Source: Nocardiopsis xinjiangensis YIM 90004 (lineage in GTDB: Bacteria; Actinomycetota; Actinomycetes; Streptosporangiales; Streptosporangiaceae). Taken from it: a DNA stretch of 57,128 bases. Location of the stretch: NCBI RefSeq assembly GCF_000341145.1, contig NZ_ANBE01000028.1, positions 73,187-130,314 of the forward strand. Direction: 5' to 3'. Under the pieces are notes generated by a model, which worked only from the letters and a program-made list of their open reading frames with translations, had not been told where the DNA came from and did not search any database. Within the stretch, counting starts at the first letter, position 1. Every line of letters begins with the position of its first letter. This document shows, in pieces, positions 28,801 through 43,800 of the stretch. The translations under genes and the position numbers were made by a program.

Positions 28801-31800
28801 CGCCCGCGCCGTGCGCGAGACGGTCCAGGGCCGTGAGGGCCCGGTGCGTGACGCCGTCCTGCTCAACGCGGGTGCCGCGCTGGCAGCCGTGGACGGTGTC
28901 GAGGGGTCGTTGACCGAGGCGGTGCGCGCCGGTTACGAGCGGGCCGCGCAGGCCGTCGACAGCGGGGCGGCCCGGCACGCCTTGGAGACGTGGGTGGAGA
29001 CCAGCCAGGCGCACGCCAAGCAGGCCTGAGGGCGCCGCTGGGCCCCGGGCACGACAGGGGGCGGACCCGTTTTCCGACGGGCCCGCCCCCTGCTCCGTGT
29101 GCGTCGTACGACCCGTCCTGTGTCCGTGCCTCGTGGGCGGGCCGTCACCAGCCCAGTGCGAAGGCCGACTCCAGGTCGTGCTTGGAGTAGGCCTGGAACG
29201 AGATGTGGGTGTCCGAGGAGAGCACCCCCGGGACCTTGTTGACGTGGCCGGGGATGACGTCGGCGAGGTCCTCGTGGCGGCGTACGCGCACCATGGCGAT
29301 GAGGTCGACACCGCCGGTGACGGAGTAGACCTCGCTGACCCCCTCGATCTCCGCGATCGCCTCGGCGACCTCGGGGATGCGGTTGACGTCGGCCTTGATC
29401 ATGACGATCGCGGTGATCACTGTGCCTCCAGGGTTGGTTCGGGCGGAGCGGGGCGGGCCCGGAGAATGCAGCTCAGTAGATGTCGGAGAGCCGTGTCCCG
29501 GAGCGCCAGCGCAGCCGGTAGACCACCAGTCCCAGGACGACCCCGGCGATGAACCCGTACACGTGCGCGGCGTAGGCCACGCCGGAGTCCTCGCCGGGTG
29601 CGTCGGAACCGGTGACGTAGAGAAGATACTGAAGGACGAAGTAACTGCCCACCAGCGCCCATCCGGGCAGCCGCATGGGGATGACCACGAACACCAGGGT
29701 CGTGACCCGGCTGCGGAACTGTACGACGAGGTAGGCACCGAGCACCCCGGAGATCGCTCCGGAGGCCCCGACCATGGGTACTTCCCCGCCCAGGTCGCTC
29801 AGGGTCTGGCCCAGGGCGGCGGCCAGGCCGGTGACCAGGTAGAGCGCCAAGAAGCGCAGGCGGCCGATGCGGTCCTCCACGACCGGCCCGAAGACGAACA
29901 GGTAGACCATGTTGCCGAGCAGGTGGGCGGCGCCGCCGTGCACGAACATGGAGCTGAGCAGCGAGAACCAGACCGCCTTGCCCTCGATCTGCCCGCATTC
30001 GGCGACGATGGGGGCGGCCAGGCCGGTGGTCCCGGTGAGTTCGGCGGGGACCGCGCCCCAACGCATGAAGTAGTCCTGGATGGCGCAGAAGCGCTCCACG
30101 GCCTCCGGCGGGTACCAGACGGCGGTGGCGGCCTGGGGTGAGGCCAGGTAGAGAAGGACGTTGGCCGCGATCAGGGCGTAGGCGACCACAGGGGCACGGC
30201 GGACCGGATAGTCGTCATTGAGCGGGAGCGCGGCCATGCGCCCAGTGTGTCATTTCGGCGTGGGCCTCCGCGCTCCGCAGCGGGCATGTCCATTCGCCCT
30301 CGAGGCGCACCAGGCGGGTGGCGGGGTCGGTGAGCCACTCCAGGACGAGCTCGCCCTCGGCGGCGGTGGCCCTGGGGACGGGGCCCGGTCCTGGTTCGAC
30401 GTGTTCGGCGGTGGCCTCGAGGGAGGCGAGGAAGGCCTCGGGGTCGGTACCCGGGCGCAGGACGGCGCTTGCCGCCAAGCGGCCGTGGCGCACGACGGCG
30501 GTCTCCCAGCCCAGCGGCCCGGGACGGGCGGCGACCACGTGGGGCAGGGCTGCCAGGGAGGCCAGGCGTTGGGAGCGCCCGGCCCCGCGCAGGAAGGCGG
30601 TGAGCCGGTCGCGCAGGGCCGCGGCCTCTTCGTAGCGCAACTGCTCGGACATCTCCCGGATGCGGGCGGTGTGGGTGTCCACGACCGCCGCGGGGTCGCC
30701 GGTCATGGCCTCGCGGGCGGCGTCGGCGTGGGCGGTGTAGGCGGCTCGGCTCTCGGTGCCGTCGCAGGGGGCGCCGCAGCGGCCGAGTTGGGCGAGCACA
30801 CAGGGTTCGACGGTGCGCCGGGGCGGGTCGAAGGTGTGGGTGCACTGGCGCAGCGGGAAGGCGGCCAGAAGCGCCTCGCGGGCCCGGTCGGCCTCCTTCG
30901 GGGAGGTGTAGGGCCCCAGGTAGGGGGCGCCGTCGTCCTTGATGGCGCGCACCACGGACAGGCGAGGGAAGGCCTCGGCGGTGAGTTTGACCCAGTGGAC
31001 GCGTTCGGGGTGGCGCGAGCGGCGGTTGTAGGGCGGTTTGCGTTCGGCGATGAGGCGCAGTTCGCGGACCGAGGCCTCCAGCTCGGTGGCGCACACGATG
31101 GGGGTCACCCCTTCGACGACGCCGGCCATCTCACGGATGCGTTGCCGGTTCTCGGCGGCGGTGAAGTAGGTGCGTACGCGGTGGCGCAGGTTCTTGCTCT
31201 TGCCGACGTAGAGGCCGGCGCCGTTGGCGTCGGTGAACACGTACACGCCTGGGGCCTCGGGCAGCCCTTCGGCGAGATGGCGTTTGGCGATCTGTTGTCT
31301 GGTCGGGGGTTTGGTGACCGAACGCAGTTCCTCGAGGCTGTGCACGCCCATGGGGCCCAGGCGGTCGATGAGCCCGTGCAGGACGTCGACGGTGGCGCGT
31401 GCGTCGTCCAGGGCCCGGTGGTTGGGGGTGACCGGTGTACCGAAGAAGGCGGCGAGGGTGCCGAGCTTGTGGTTGCGGGTCTCCCCCCGGCCCAGGACCG
31501 CACGGGCCAGGCGCAGGGTGTCGACCACGGGCGGGGCGGGCCAGGGGTGCCCGTGGCGTTCGCAGGCGGCCTTGAGGAACCCGGTGTCGAAAGATGCGTT
31601 GTGGGCGACCAGGGCGGTGCCGGGATCGCGGCACAGGTACTCCAGGAGATCGGGCAGGACCTCCTCCATGGGCGGGGCGGTGGCGACCATGGACTGGGTG
31701 ATACCGGTCAGGAGGGTGATGGTCGCGGGGACGACGACGCCGGGGTTCACCAGGGTGGTGAACTCGTCGACGACCTCCCCTCCGCGGACCCTCACGGCGC

Positions 31801-34800
31801 CGACCTCGGTGATCCGCGCGCCGGTGGCGCTGGTGCCCGTCGTCTCGAGGTCCAGCACGACGAACGTGGTCTCGGCCAGCGGGGTTCCGAGGTCGGCGAT
31901 GCTGGTCTGGACGCCTTCGCGGGTCTGAGGCTGTGACACGCGGCCAGGGTAGTCGGCGCCTGCGACCGAACCTTCCGGGATGCATCCACCCGCGCCCGAG
32001 ATGGAAGGATGTGGGAACGACCCCACACGAGAAGGAGACGATCGTGGCCATCGCGAAGCCGGGCGACGACGGACGTCGGCGCTACGCCGGGTACGGAGAC
32101 CTCACGCGGTTCGATGCGACCCGGACGGTGCGTTCCGGGGACTTCGTGCACCAGGAGCTGTCCGGCACCGGGGCCGGGGAGGAGCACACGGTCCTGTCGG
32201 AGACGGGGGAGCGGGTGCGGTGCCGCCGGTGCTCCGCCACGGACACGGTCCGGGTCGTGGCCCGGCCCGGTGCCGCGCGCTCCGTCCGGACGGCCGAGCG
32301 CGTCTCGGGACGGGCATGAGCACGGATCCGGAGGAGACGGCCGGGGCGGGCGGTGAGGGGGCTTCGGAGCCCGGTGCCGAGTACTCCCCCGAACCCGCCG
32401 ACACCGGTGAGCAGTTGGCGCGTCCCCTCCCCGAACAGGTGCGCGCCCGGGTCGTGGAATACGGTTCCGACGTCCTGGGCGGGATGCGCTCGTCCGAGCT
32501 GCCGCTCGTGCTGCGCCGGGTCGCCCGATTCGAGCCGCGGCGCCGTGCGCGTCTTGCGGGCCCGCAGATCGCCGCCCAGTTGGAGACCGATGCCGGTTTC
32601 CGCTCCCGGGTGGCCTCCCGTGTGGAGCAGGTGTGGCCGGAGCTCGTCGAGGGGCTGCGGTCCGGTGTGGTTCCGCCGGCGGCCGACCCGGTCGCGGTCG
32701 CGGCCTGTGCTTATCTCGTGCGCCCCGAGGGGTGGGCCGAGATCATCGAGAACATCCACGGGGAGTTGGAACGGCGGGTCGTCGCCCAGGAGGCCGACGA
32801 GGCGGCTGAGGCCGCCGAGGCCGCGCGCACGCAGTTGGAACAGGTCAGACGCGAGCACCGGACCGAGAACGAACGACTGCGTTCTCGGATGAAGGAGCAG
32901 CGTTCGGAGATCGCCGATCTGCGGCGCCGGATCCACCACGAGCGCGGACGCGCCAAGGAGGCCACCGAGCGGGCCGAACGTGCGCTGGAGGAGACCGCGG
33001 GTCGCGAGAGCGAGTCGGCCGCCCGGGTCAGCGCCCTGGAGTCGGAGAACCGGCGCCTGCGTGCACGTGTGGTGTCGGCGGAGACGCAGGTGGAGAACGC
33101 CCGGCGCGCGGCGCGCACGGGGCGCAACGCCGACGAGGCCCGCCTGCGGGTGCTGTTGGACGTGCTCGTGGAGGCCGGGCACGGCCTGCGGCGGGAACTG
33201 GCCCTGCCGACGTCCCTGGACAGCCCGGCCGACATGGTCGCCGGAGGCGAGGACAGACGCGCGTCACTGGAGGGGTTGCCCGACGACGACCCCGGGTTGT
33301 TGGGACACCTGTTGACGGTGCCGCGCGTGCACCTGCTGCTGGACGGCTACAACGTGACCAAGACCGGGTACGGGACGCTTCCGCTGGTCGACCAGCGCAC
33401 CCGGTTGTTGTCCTCCCTCGAGGGGTTGGCGAGCCGGACCAAGGCCGAGATCACGTGTGTGTTCGACGGCGCGGACGTGGACACCCCTCCGGTGGTCGCA
33501 GGCCCGCGGCGTGTGCGGCTGCTGTTCAGTGAAGCGGGTGAGACCGCCGACGAGCTCATCGTGCGTCTGGTGGGCGCCGAACCCCCGGGGCGTCCGATCG
33601 CCGTGGTGACCTCCGACCAGGAGATCGTGTCGGCGGTGCGGCGGGCCGGGGCGCGTGCGGTGCCCTCGGCGGTGTTCCTGCGCGGACTGGAAACCACCGG
33701 TTGAACCGTCGCCTCCCGGGCCGCTGGTGTAACACGTACCACCGTGGTGGGCACGGGCGCGGACGGTGTGGGCCCTGGCCTGGGAGGACCCTCCGTCCGA
33801 ACCCGCTGATAACCGGCGGACTCGGCCATCGGATCGGCCCCTGTGGTTGAGCCCTGCCGGACGGTCCGCTAGGTTCTTCCCGAACGTGAGTGCTCTCCCG
33901 GGTAGTGGATCGTACGCGTGTCCGCCCCGAACCGGTGGAGTCCCCGCTGCGCTCACGCCTCCCCGCCAGGACGGTCGGTGAGGAACCCCTTCAGTCTCGC
34001 CCCCGTACAAGCATGCGGACTCATCAACCTCAAGGAGCGTGGACCGCCATGAAGAACCCCGGTGGTCGGCGTCAAGCTCGCCGAATCGCATCGACAGGCA
34101 TCGGAATGGTGGCCGCTGGTGCCATCCTCGTCCCCGGAACCGCATACGCGGACCCCTCCCAGGACGAGGTCGAGGACCGTGTCGAAGAGCTCAACGAGGA
34201 GGCCTCCACCCTCGTCGAGGAGTACAACCAGGCCAAGGAGGACCACGAGACCGCCGAGGCCCAGTACGAGGAGATCGACAGCCAGGTCGGCGATGAGCAG
34301 GAGCGCTACGACGAGCTGCAGGAACAGGTCCAGCAGTTCGCCAACGCGACCTACCAGTCGGGCGATATGGACTCCACGACCAATGTGCTGACCTCCGAGG
34401 GTCCCGAGGCTCTGCTCGAGCAGAACGCGGACCTCAACTACCTGTCCGAGAACCAGATCCAGGAGCTCGACGACTTCAGCGACTCGGCCGAGCGGCTGTT
34501 CTCGCTCAAGGACGAGTCGGAGCAGGCGCTCCAGGACGCCGAGGACCAGCTCGAGGAGGCCGAGGAGGCCAAGGACGAGGTCGAGAGCAAGATCGAGGAG
34601 CAGCAGGAGCTGCTCGCCGAGTTCCCCGACTCCGACCCCTCCTCCGAGGGCGCCGACGATTCCGGCGGATCCTATACCGGAGGTGCGAGCGGCAACGCCG
34701 GCTCGGCCCTGGACTTCGCCTACGCGCAGGTCGGTCTGCCCTATGTCTACGGCGGCACCGGCCCCGACGGCTACGACTGCTCCGGCCTGGTGCAGGCAGC

Positions 34801-37800
34801 ATGGCGTTCGGCCGGTGTGGATCTGCCCCGCACCACCTACGCCCAGGCCGAGGTGGGCCAGCGCATCACCGACATGAGTGCGCTGCAGCCCGGCGACATC
34901 ATGTTCTTCTCCGGTATGAGCCACAACGGCCTCTACGCCGGTGGCGACCAGATGGTGCACGCGCCCCGCACGGGCCGCAACATCGAGGTCGTCGGCCTGG
35001 CCGCCTACTGGGGCGGGCAGTTCGAGTTCGCGGTGCGCCTCTAGGCACCGCGGGGACGGCAGGATCCGTCCGCGCGCACCACGGGCGGTGGCAGCCGGAG
35101 CGCCGGGCCACCGCCCGTGGTGCGGCGGGCACGGTGTCAGCGGGCGCGGGACAGCACGTGCTTCTGGAGGGCTTCCAGCGGCCCCTGGCGGAAGCGGCGC
35201 AACCAGAGCGCGGACCCGGCCATCAGGAGCAGGGACATCGCGGCCCACGAACCGAGGATCCACCACGATCCGCTCCCGGCCATTCGTTCGGTGAGCCCGA
35301 GGCCGAACCCATAGCAGACCAGCATCAGGACCAGGTTCTGCGCCACGTAACCTGTCATGGCCATCCGCCCCAGGGCGGACAGGCCGGCCGCGACGGGCCC
35401 TGTGCCACCGCATCGGTCGAGCAGGGCACCGACGAGCCCGATGACACCGAGGGCGACCAGGGGCGCGGCCATGTAACGGTCGACGAGCAACCACTCCTGC
35501 CCGCCCAGAGCGGCGACGAGGGTGAACGGGACGCCGGTGCCCAGCCCCCAGCGCAGGAGCCGGCTGCGGATGAGGCGGCCGGTGCTGTGGTCCCCGAAGG
35601 CACCGGCGCGGAAGAGGCGTACACCGAGCAGGAACATGAAGACCATGAGGGCGAAGCTCACGATGGGCTCGGCGCGCAGGAGCAGGAAGTGCTCCAGGCG
35701 GAAGACGATCTGGTCCGGGTAGGAGCCGTTCGCGTAGAGCTCCACCACTTCGGCCGGCACCTCGTCCTGCCCCTCGGATGCAGGTAGCAGGACCAGGAGC
35801 GCGGTGGCCATGGACATCAGGGCCAGGTGCAGGCCCAGCGAGCCCCACAGGAACCGTGTCCGCAGTCGTTCGGAGCGGCCCAGGAGCCAGGCCACCAGCA
35901 GCGCGACGACCGCGTACCCCATGAGCACGTCGAAGGCGAAGACCAGGGTGAAGTGCACCGTGCCTTCGACGAAGAGGAAGAGGGCCCGCCACTTGTAGAC
36001 CCCGGGCCACCGCTGGTCGCGTTTGCGGGCGGACCTGTACTGCAGGGCCAGACCGGCTCCGAACATGAGCGTGAGGAGAGCGAAGAAGGTTCCGTTGGCG
36101 GCGGTACGGAAGAGGCCCTCGGCCAGCGTGGACACGGACGGGTCGTCGAGGAAGAGCCCCATCGGGAGCGCGCCGGCACCGCCGAGGAGTGCGGAGGCCT
36201 CTCCTCCGGGCGCGGTGAACAGCCACACGTTGGTGGCCAGGGTTCCCAGGATCGCCGAACCCCGCAGCAGATCGAGCAAGGGCATGCGGGTCTGTTCACG
36301 TGGCGGGGCCGGTGCGGCGCCGCCACGGGCCGGTGCGGTCATCGTTCTCCCCCGTTCAGGCGCCGGTGGTCCCCGGAGCGGGGGCCAGGAGCCGGTCGAT
36401 GTGGGTGCACAGGACCGTGCGAATGCGGTCTGCGCCGAAGTGGTCGGAGCCGAGGAGGTGGTGGATGGTGAGGCCGTCGACCAGGGACACCAGGGCGACG
36501 GCCTCCTCCGTGGGATCGTTCTCCGTTGGAAAGGCCCCGGTCTGCCCGGCGATGGTGAAGGCGTCGGCGAACCCGTCCACGAGCAGGCGTGTGGTCCCGC
36601 GGTGCAGGCCGGCCAGGTCCGGATCGGTGACGGTGGCGGGCAGGAACTCCAGCCACACGGTGAGTTCGGTGCGGCGTTCCTCGTCCAGGGGCAGGAGTGT
36701 CTCGGCCAGGCGCAGGAGGAGATCGCGGAAGGGCGGTCGGCGCTCGACCCCCTCCAGGCGTTCGGCGCCGCGGCGGTAGAGGTGCTCCACGCCGAAGCGG
36801 AGGAGGTCCTTCTTGCTGCGGAAATAGCGCTGGACCATGCCCACGGAGGCGCCTGCCTCCTCGGCGACGTCGACCATCGTGGTGTCGGCCAGGCCCTTGC
36901 GGGCGACGACGCGCAGGAGTGCGCGGGCTATGCGGTCTCGGCGTTCATCGTGGTCTGCTGTTCGTGGCACATAAAAATATTACGAGCATATTTTTATTGC
37001 TGCAACCGGTGGCCGCATCCGGCCCCGGGGCCGTAGTGGCACACCGGGTGCGTTTTCCGGACTTGTAGCCGGGTTTCGGACACCCGCGCCCGTCCCCAGG
37101 GACGTCACGAAACGGTTGAGTGGCGACTGAAGGATGCACTAGTCTTCGACGCCGAGCGTGGTCGCTCCTCTTCGCTGCCGGCCCGGCGGCGACGGCCCCG
37201 CCCGGGTGGAGCCCACCCCCAGCACCAGAGTGTCCGGACGCGCCCCATCGCGTCGGCCCGGTGCGGTTCTTCCCGACTCGCCCGGTGCAGTTCCCCGCGC
37301 GCACCTTCCCTGCTGCGCGGGGAGAGAAAGGTATCCCCACGTGTCTGCTTCCCACAGCGGCCGAAACCGCCGCACCGCGGTGATCGCATCCCTCACCGCC
37401 GGAGCCTTCCTGTTTCCCCACGGCGTCGCCCACGCCGAGCCGAGCGCCGACGACGTGCGCGAGGAGATCGAAGAGCTCCAGGAGGAGTTCTCCTCGCTCA
37501 ACGCCGAGTACAACGAGGCGCAGGAGACCCACGAGACCTCCGAGGAACGCCTGGAGGAGATCCAGAGCGACATCGAGACGGCCGAGGAACAGGTCGAGGA
37601 CCTCGCCTCGGGTGTGCGCCGGCTGGCGAACCTGTCCTACTCCGGGGTGGACTACACCTCCCCCACCCAGCTCATCGGTTCCGACGGCCCCGAGACCGCC
37701 ATGAACCACCAGGCGGACCTGTCCTACCTGGCCGCGCAGAACGACGAGACCCTGGAGCGCTACACCGAGGAACTCGAGCACCTGGAGGCGCTGGAGTCCG

Positions 37801-40800
37801 AGGCCTCCGACACCGAGGAGAAGGCCGCGACCGCGCTCGAGGAAGCGGAAGAGGCCACCGGATCGGCCGAGGAGGCCATCGAGGAGCAGGAAGCGCTCCT
37901 GGAGGAACTCACCGAGGAAGAGCGGGCCGAGGCCACCGAGTCCGTCGGTGACGGCGGCGGCAGCGGCGGCAGTGACGCCGGCGGGGGCAGCTACGACGGC
38001 CCCGCATCCGGCAACGCGCTCACCGCCCTGGACTTCGCCTACGCACAGATCGGCAAGCCCTACGTGTGGGGCGGCACCGGCCCCGACGGCTACGACTGCT
38101 CCGGCCTGACCCAGGCCGCCTGGAGCGCCGCCGGGGTGTCCTTGCCGCGCACCACCTACGACCAGATCAACGCCGGCACCCAGATCTCCTGGGAGAACAA
38201 GCAGCCCGGTGACCTGCTCTTCTTCTACGGCGCCCAGCCCAGCCACGTGGGCATGTACGCGGGCAACGGCGAGATGGTGCACGCCTCCACCTCCGGCACC
38301 CCGATCGGGACCGTGACCCTCAACGACTACTACCGCCAGGAATTCGTCGGCGGCGTCCGGCCCTGACCCACGTGCCCCACGGGTGGGACCGGGTGCCCAC
38401 AACGCACGGACACGGGGCTCTAGACTCGCTCAGGTGTCGCGAACGCTGATCATCACCAACGACTTCCCGCCCCGACCCGGGGGCATCGAGGCCTTCGTCC
38501 ACGAGCTGGCGCTGCGCCGGCCCCCGGGATCGGTGGTGGTGTACACCTCCGCCCCGCACCCGCGGGACGCGGCGCGTGACCCGCACTTCGACCTGCGTCA
38601 GCCCTTCCCGATCGTGCGCGACGCCGCCCGGACCCTGCTCCCCACCCCACGTGTGGCCGCGCGGGCCCGAGCCATCGCCCGTATGGAGGACTGCGACTCC
38701 GTGCTCTACGGCGCCGCCACGCCACTGGGGTTGTTGGCCTCGGGTATGCCGGTCCGGCGGCAGGTGGCCCTCACACACGGGCACGAGGCGTGGTGGGCCT
38801 CGGTCCCTGCGGCACGGGAGAGCCTGCGCCGGGTCGGCGAAACGGTCGACACCGTCACCTACCTCGGCGACCACACCCGTGAGCGGCTCGCACGGGCCCT
38901 GTCGCCCCGGGCCAGGTACCGCATGCGCCACCTGGCCCCGGGCGTGGACACCGACAGGTTCCGTCCCGGCGCCGGCGGCCGTGCGATCCGCGAACGCCAC
39001 GGGCTCGGGGACCGACCGGTGGTGGTGTGCGTGTCCCGTCTGGTGCGCCGCAAGGGCCAGGACACCCTGATCCGCGCCTGGCCCCGGGTCCTGGCCGACG
39101 TCCCTGACGCGGCACTGCTCGTGGTCGGCGACGGCCCCGAGGCGGCCCGGCTCCGGAACGCCGCCCAGAGGACGGAATCGGTGTACTTCACCGGCCCGGT
39201 CGGCGCCGCGGAACTACCCGCCCACTACGACGCCGGGACCGTGTTCGCCATGCCCTGCCGCTCACGCCACGCCGGCCTGGAGGTCGAGGGCCTGGGCATC
39301 GTCTTCCTGGAGGCTTCGGCGACGGGACTGCCCGTGGTGGCCGGGGCCTCCGGGGGCGCCACCGACGCAGTCCTGGAGGGTGAGACCGGGGCCGTCGTGG
39401 ACGCAACCCTGCCCGGCCCCACCGCGCGTGCCCTCATCCGGTTGCTGCGCGCTCCGGAAACAGCCGCCCGCATGGGCGCTCGCGGCCGCGAATGGGTTTC
39501 GCGGGAGTGGACCTGGCAGCGTTCCTCCGAGCGCCTCACGGAGCTTCTGGAGGCCTGAGGCCCCAACGCCCGCTCCCGCACCGTCCCCCACGCCCGGCGC
39601 GGGGGTCCACAACGGGTCCCGCATGCCCTCCGCGCATGACAAGAACCGCCCCGGTGCCGGGGGGCCGCGCAGAGCGCGACCCCTTCCGGTCACCGGGGCG
39701 GTGACGTGGACACCGCACCGTGTGTACTCGCACTCCGAGCAGCCACACGGCGGGGAGCTCCTAGTGCTCGAACTCCTTGCGGTAGTACTCGAACACCCAG
39801 CCGATCGCGGTCAGGATGATGGCGAGGAAACCGAGGAACACCATCCACCAGCCGATGGCCACACCGATGGCCGTGAAAACCACGGCAGCTGCCACGAACA
39901 GCGGCCACCAGCTGTGCGGACTGAAGAAGCCGAACTCGCCGGCGTTCTCCGCGATCTCGCCGTCCAACCGCTCCTCTGCCGGCAAGCCGTGGAAGTGCTC
40001 GCTGCGTCGAGCCGCCATGAGCAGCCAGAAACCCATCATCCAGCCGAAACCGACACCGATGACCAGAGCCGTGGTACCGGTCCACTCGATGGCGCCGTGG
40101 TCCTGGTACGACCAGTAGATGTACAGGGCAGCAACCATTCCGAAGAAGGTCGAGATACCCATGAACAGATAGGCCTGTGTCTTCACTTGACCGCCCTACT
40201 TCTTCTCTGCGCCCGCGGCGACGGCACCGGGTGCGGCGGCGTGCGGGTGGTTGAGGTCGAAGGCCGGGCGCTCGGACCGGATCCGCGGAAGCGACGTGAA
40301 ATTGTGCCGCGGCGGCGGGCACGAGGTCGCCCACTCCAGGGAGCAGCCGTACCCCCACGGGTCGTCCACCTCGACCATCGGCGCCTTCTTGGCCGTGACG
40401 TACATGTTCCAGAAGAAGATGAGCGTCGAGGCGGCCAGTACGAAGGAGGAGATCGAGGAGATCTGGTTCAGCGTGGTGAAGCCGTCGCCGGGCAGGTAGT
40501 CGGCGTACCTGCGGGGGAAGCCGGCCGCACCCAGCCAGTGCTGGACCAGGAAGGTGCCGTGGAAGCCCAGGAACAGCAACCAGAAGTGGAACTTGCCCAG
40601 GCTCTCGTTGAGCATCTTCCCGGTGAACTTGGGCCACCAGAAGTAGAACCCGGCGAACATCGCGAAGACCACGGTGCCGAACACGACGTAGTGGAAGTGC
40701 GCCACCACGAAGTAGGAGTCGGTGACGTGGAAGTCGATCGGCGGGGAAGCCAACAGCACCCCCGTCAGGCCGCCGAAGAGGAAGGTGGCCAGGAACCCGA

Positions 40801-43800
40801 GGGTGAACAGCATCGGTGTCTCGAAGGTGAGCTGTCCGCGCCACATGGTGCCGGCCCAGTTGAAGAACTTCACCCCGGTCGGGACCGCGATGAGGAAGCT
40901 CATGAACGAGAAGAAGGGCAACAGCACCGCGCCGGTGGGGAACATGTGGTGCGCCCACACGGTGATGGACAGGCCGCCGATGGCGATCGTCGCCGCCACC
41001 AGGGACTTGTAGCCGAAGATGGGTTTGCGGCTGAAGACCGGCAGGACCTCGGTGACGATGCCGAAGAACGGCAGCGCGATGATGTAGACCTCGGGGTGTC
41101 CGAAGAACCAGAACAAGTGTTGCCACAGGATGGCGCCGCCGTGTTCTGGGTTGAAGACCTGCGTACCGACCATGCGGTCCGCGCCCAGGGCGACGAGCGC
41201 ACCGGTCAGGACCGGGAACGCGATGAGGACCAGGACACTGGTCAGCAGCGTGTTCCAGGTGAAGATCGACATGCGGAAGGTCGTCATACCGGGTGCACGC
41301 ATGCACAGGCCGGTGGTGATGAAGTTGACCGCACCGAGGATCGTGCCCAGGCCGGAGACGAGCAGGCCCAGGACCCACAGGTCACCGCCCAGACCCGGTG
41401 AACGCACCGCGTCCGAGAGCGGGGTGTAGGCGAACCACCCGAAGCTGGCGGCACCGCCCGGGGTGAGGAAGCCGCTGATGGCGGTGAGGCTGCCGAACAG
41501 GAACAGGTAGTAGCTGAACAGGTTCATCCTCGGGAACGCCACGTCGGGCGCACCGATGTGCAGCGGCATGATGACGTTCGAGAACCCGATGAAGAGCGGG
41601 GTCGCGAACATCAACAGCATGATCGTGCCGTGCATCGTGAAGAACTGGTTGAATTCTTCGTTGGACATGAACTGCATGCCCGGCGAGAACAGTTCCAGGC
41701 GCATCAGGACCGCCAGAACACCGCCGAACAGGAAGAACGCGAACGACGTGATCAGGTACATGTACCCGATCGTCTTGTGGTCGGTCGACGTCAACCAGTT
41801 GACGATGATCGACCCCTTGCGCGTCGGTGCCTGCGCGGCACCGCTCTGGGGTTGAGTTTCCGTCGTCGTGGTCATTTAACTGTCAGTCTCCTCGGCGTCC
41901 GCGGCATCGACCGCTTCGAGGTCCTCGGTGTCCTCGTCCACGGTCTCCTGCTCGCGCTCCTGGGCCCACTGGGCGTAGTCGTCCTCGGAGAGCACCTCGA
42001 CGTTGAAGAGCATGCGGGAGTGGTCCACACCGCACAGCTCGGCGCACCGGCCGATGTACTCGCCCTCGGTGTCGTCGTTGAGGTTGGCCTGGAAGGCGTT
42101 GTCGTGCCCGGGGATGACGTCCATCTTGAAACCGAACGCCGGGATCCAGAAGGAGTGGATGACGTCGGGCGAGTGGAGGTCGAAGTGGACGGAGGAGTTC
42201 TCAGGAAGAACGAGTGTCGTCTGCGTCTCGGGGTCGGCGGTGCCGTCCGGGTTGGGGATACCGGCCTCGGAGTGCAGCACCTCGCCGCCGTTCTCCCGCG
42301 TGTCGTCCAGGTAGTTGAACTGCCAGGCCCATTGGAAGGCCACGACCTCGACATGGACGTCAGCGGGTTCCTCGGTGTCCATCAGGTACGCCTGGTCGCG
42401 TGCCGTGAAGAAGAAGAGGACCGAGATGATGACGATCGGCAGGACTGTGTAGAGCGCTTCGATGGGCATGTTGTACCGCACCTGGGGCGGCAACTGCTCA
42501 GAGCGCTTGCGGTGGAAGATGACCGACCAGATGATCAGTCCCCACACGAGGATGCCGACCGCGAAAGCCGTCACCCATGAGCCCTGCCAGAGCGCGAGAA
42601 CACGCTCGGCCTGCTCGGTGATCGGCTCCGGCATGCCCAAACGAGTGAGATCGTTCGACGCGCAGCCGGTCGCGGCCAGCCCCAGCACGGCGAGCGCAGC
42701 GCCGCGTGGTGCCCATCGGCGCAGAGTTGAGCGCCGATTTTTCTGGCGGGTCGGACTCACGGATTGCCTTCCCAGCGGTGAAGCCTGTGGAGGTCTCCAC
42801 AGGCGGCCTAAGTATCCAAAGCTTTTCAGGGGCAAACATTATCGCGAACCGCCCAGCCTGCCGCTCAGGGGCTTACCTGGTCAGCGTGTTGCTGAACAAC
42901 CCCTGCCCGACAAGCGGGACAGCTCGCGGAGCCGGGCCCGTTCGCCCGCGGAGACAAGGCTCCCGGCTGGCTACGAGCGCGGCCCGGCGTTGCCCCGGGC
43001 CTCTCTCCCGCCGGCCCGCCGACCACCTCGTGAGGGTGGTGAACGCGCCCGCGGAGCGAGACTCCAGAGGAGCGTATCGCTGGGTTTACGACGCCCTTAA
43101 CCGGGTGTGCCTTACCGCCCGGGACGGGTCAAGATTGGGACACAGGTCGACTACAGCCGGAGGTTTCCCGTGTCGGAGAACCAGCCCCCGACGGCCCTCG
43201 TCACGGTGGAGGCGAGGGGCCACAAGTGCCCGATCCCGATCATCTGGCTCGCCCGACGGATCCATGAAGTGCCCATCGGTGCGGTCATCGCAGTCACTGC
43301 GGACGATCCTGCGGCGAGTCCGGACATCCCGGCCTGGTGCCGGATGAAGATGCACGAGTTCGTCGCGGAGGTGCCCGCGTACCCGGGTAGCGCATTTCAC
43401 ATCCGGCGGATGTACTGAGCCCGGCCGGGTCCGTTCCGGGGGTGGAGCGGGCTTCCGGTTCCGTTGCGATAACGATTCACGGGTGTCCGGGCTGCACCGC
43501 CGGAGGAGGCGGATCCCCGGTCCGGGCACCCAAAGGTCGAGCCGCGTGGACACCGGGTGTCCACGCGGCTCTGCTCCTCCCGATGCCGATCCCGGGGTGG
43601 GCCCGGCATCGGGAGGAACGGGGTTTATCGAGCGTAGTACTCGACGACGAGCTGCTCGTCGAAGGGCACCGGGATCTGCTCGCGCTTGGGGCGGTCGGTG
43701 ACCGCGATGCGCAGGTCCTGGTGGCTCACGGCGAGGAAACCGGCGATCTTGTCGTCGGCGTGGACGCCCTCGGCGGCCTCGACGAAGGGCACCATGTTGC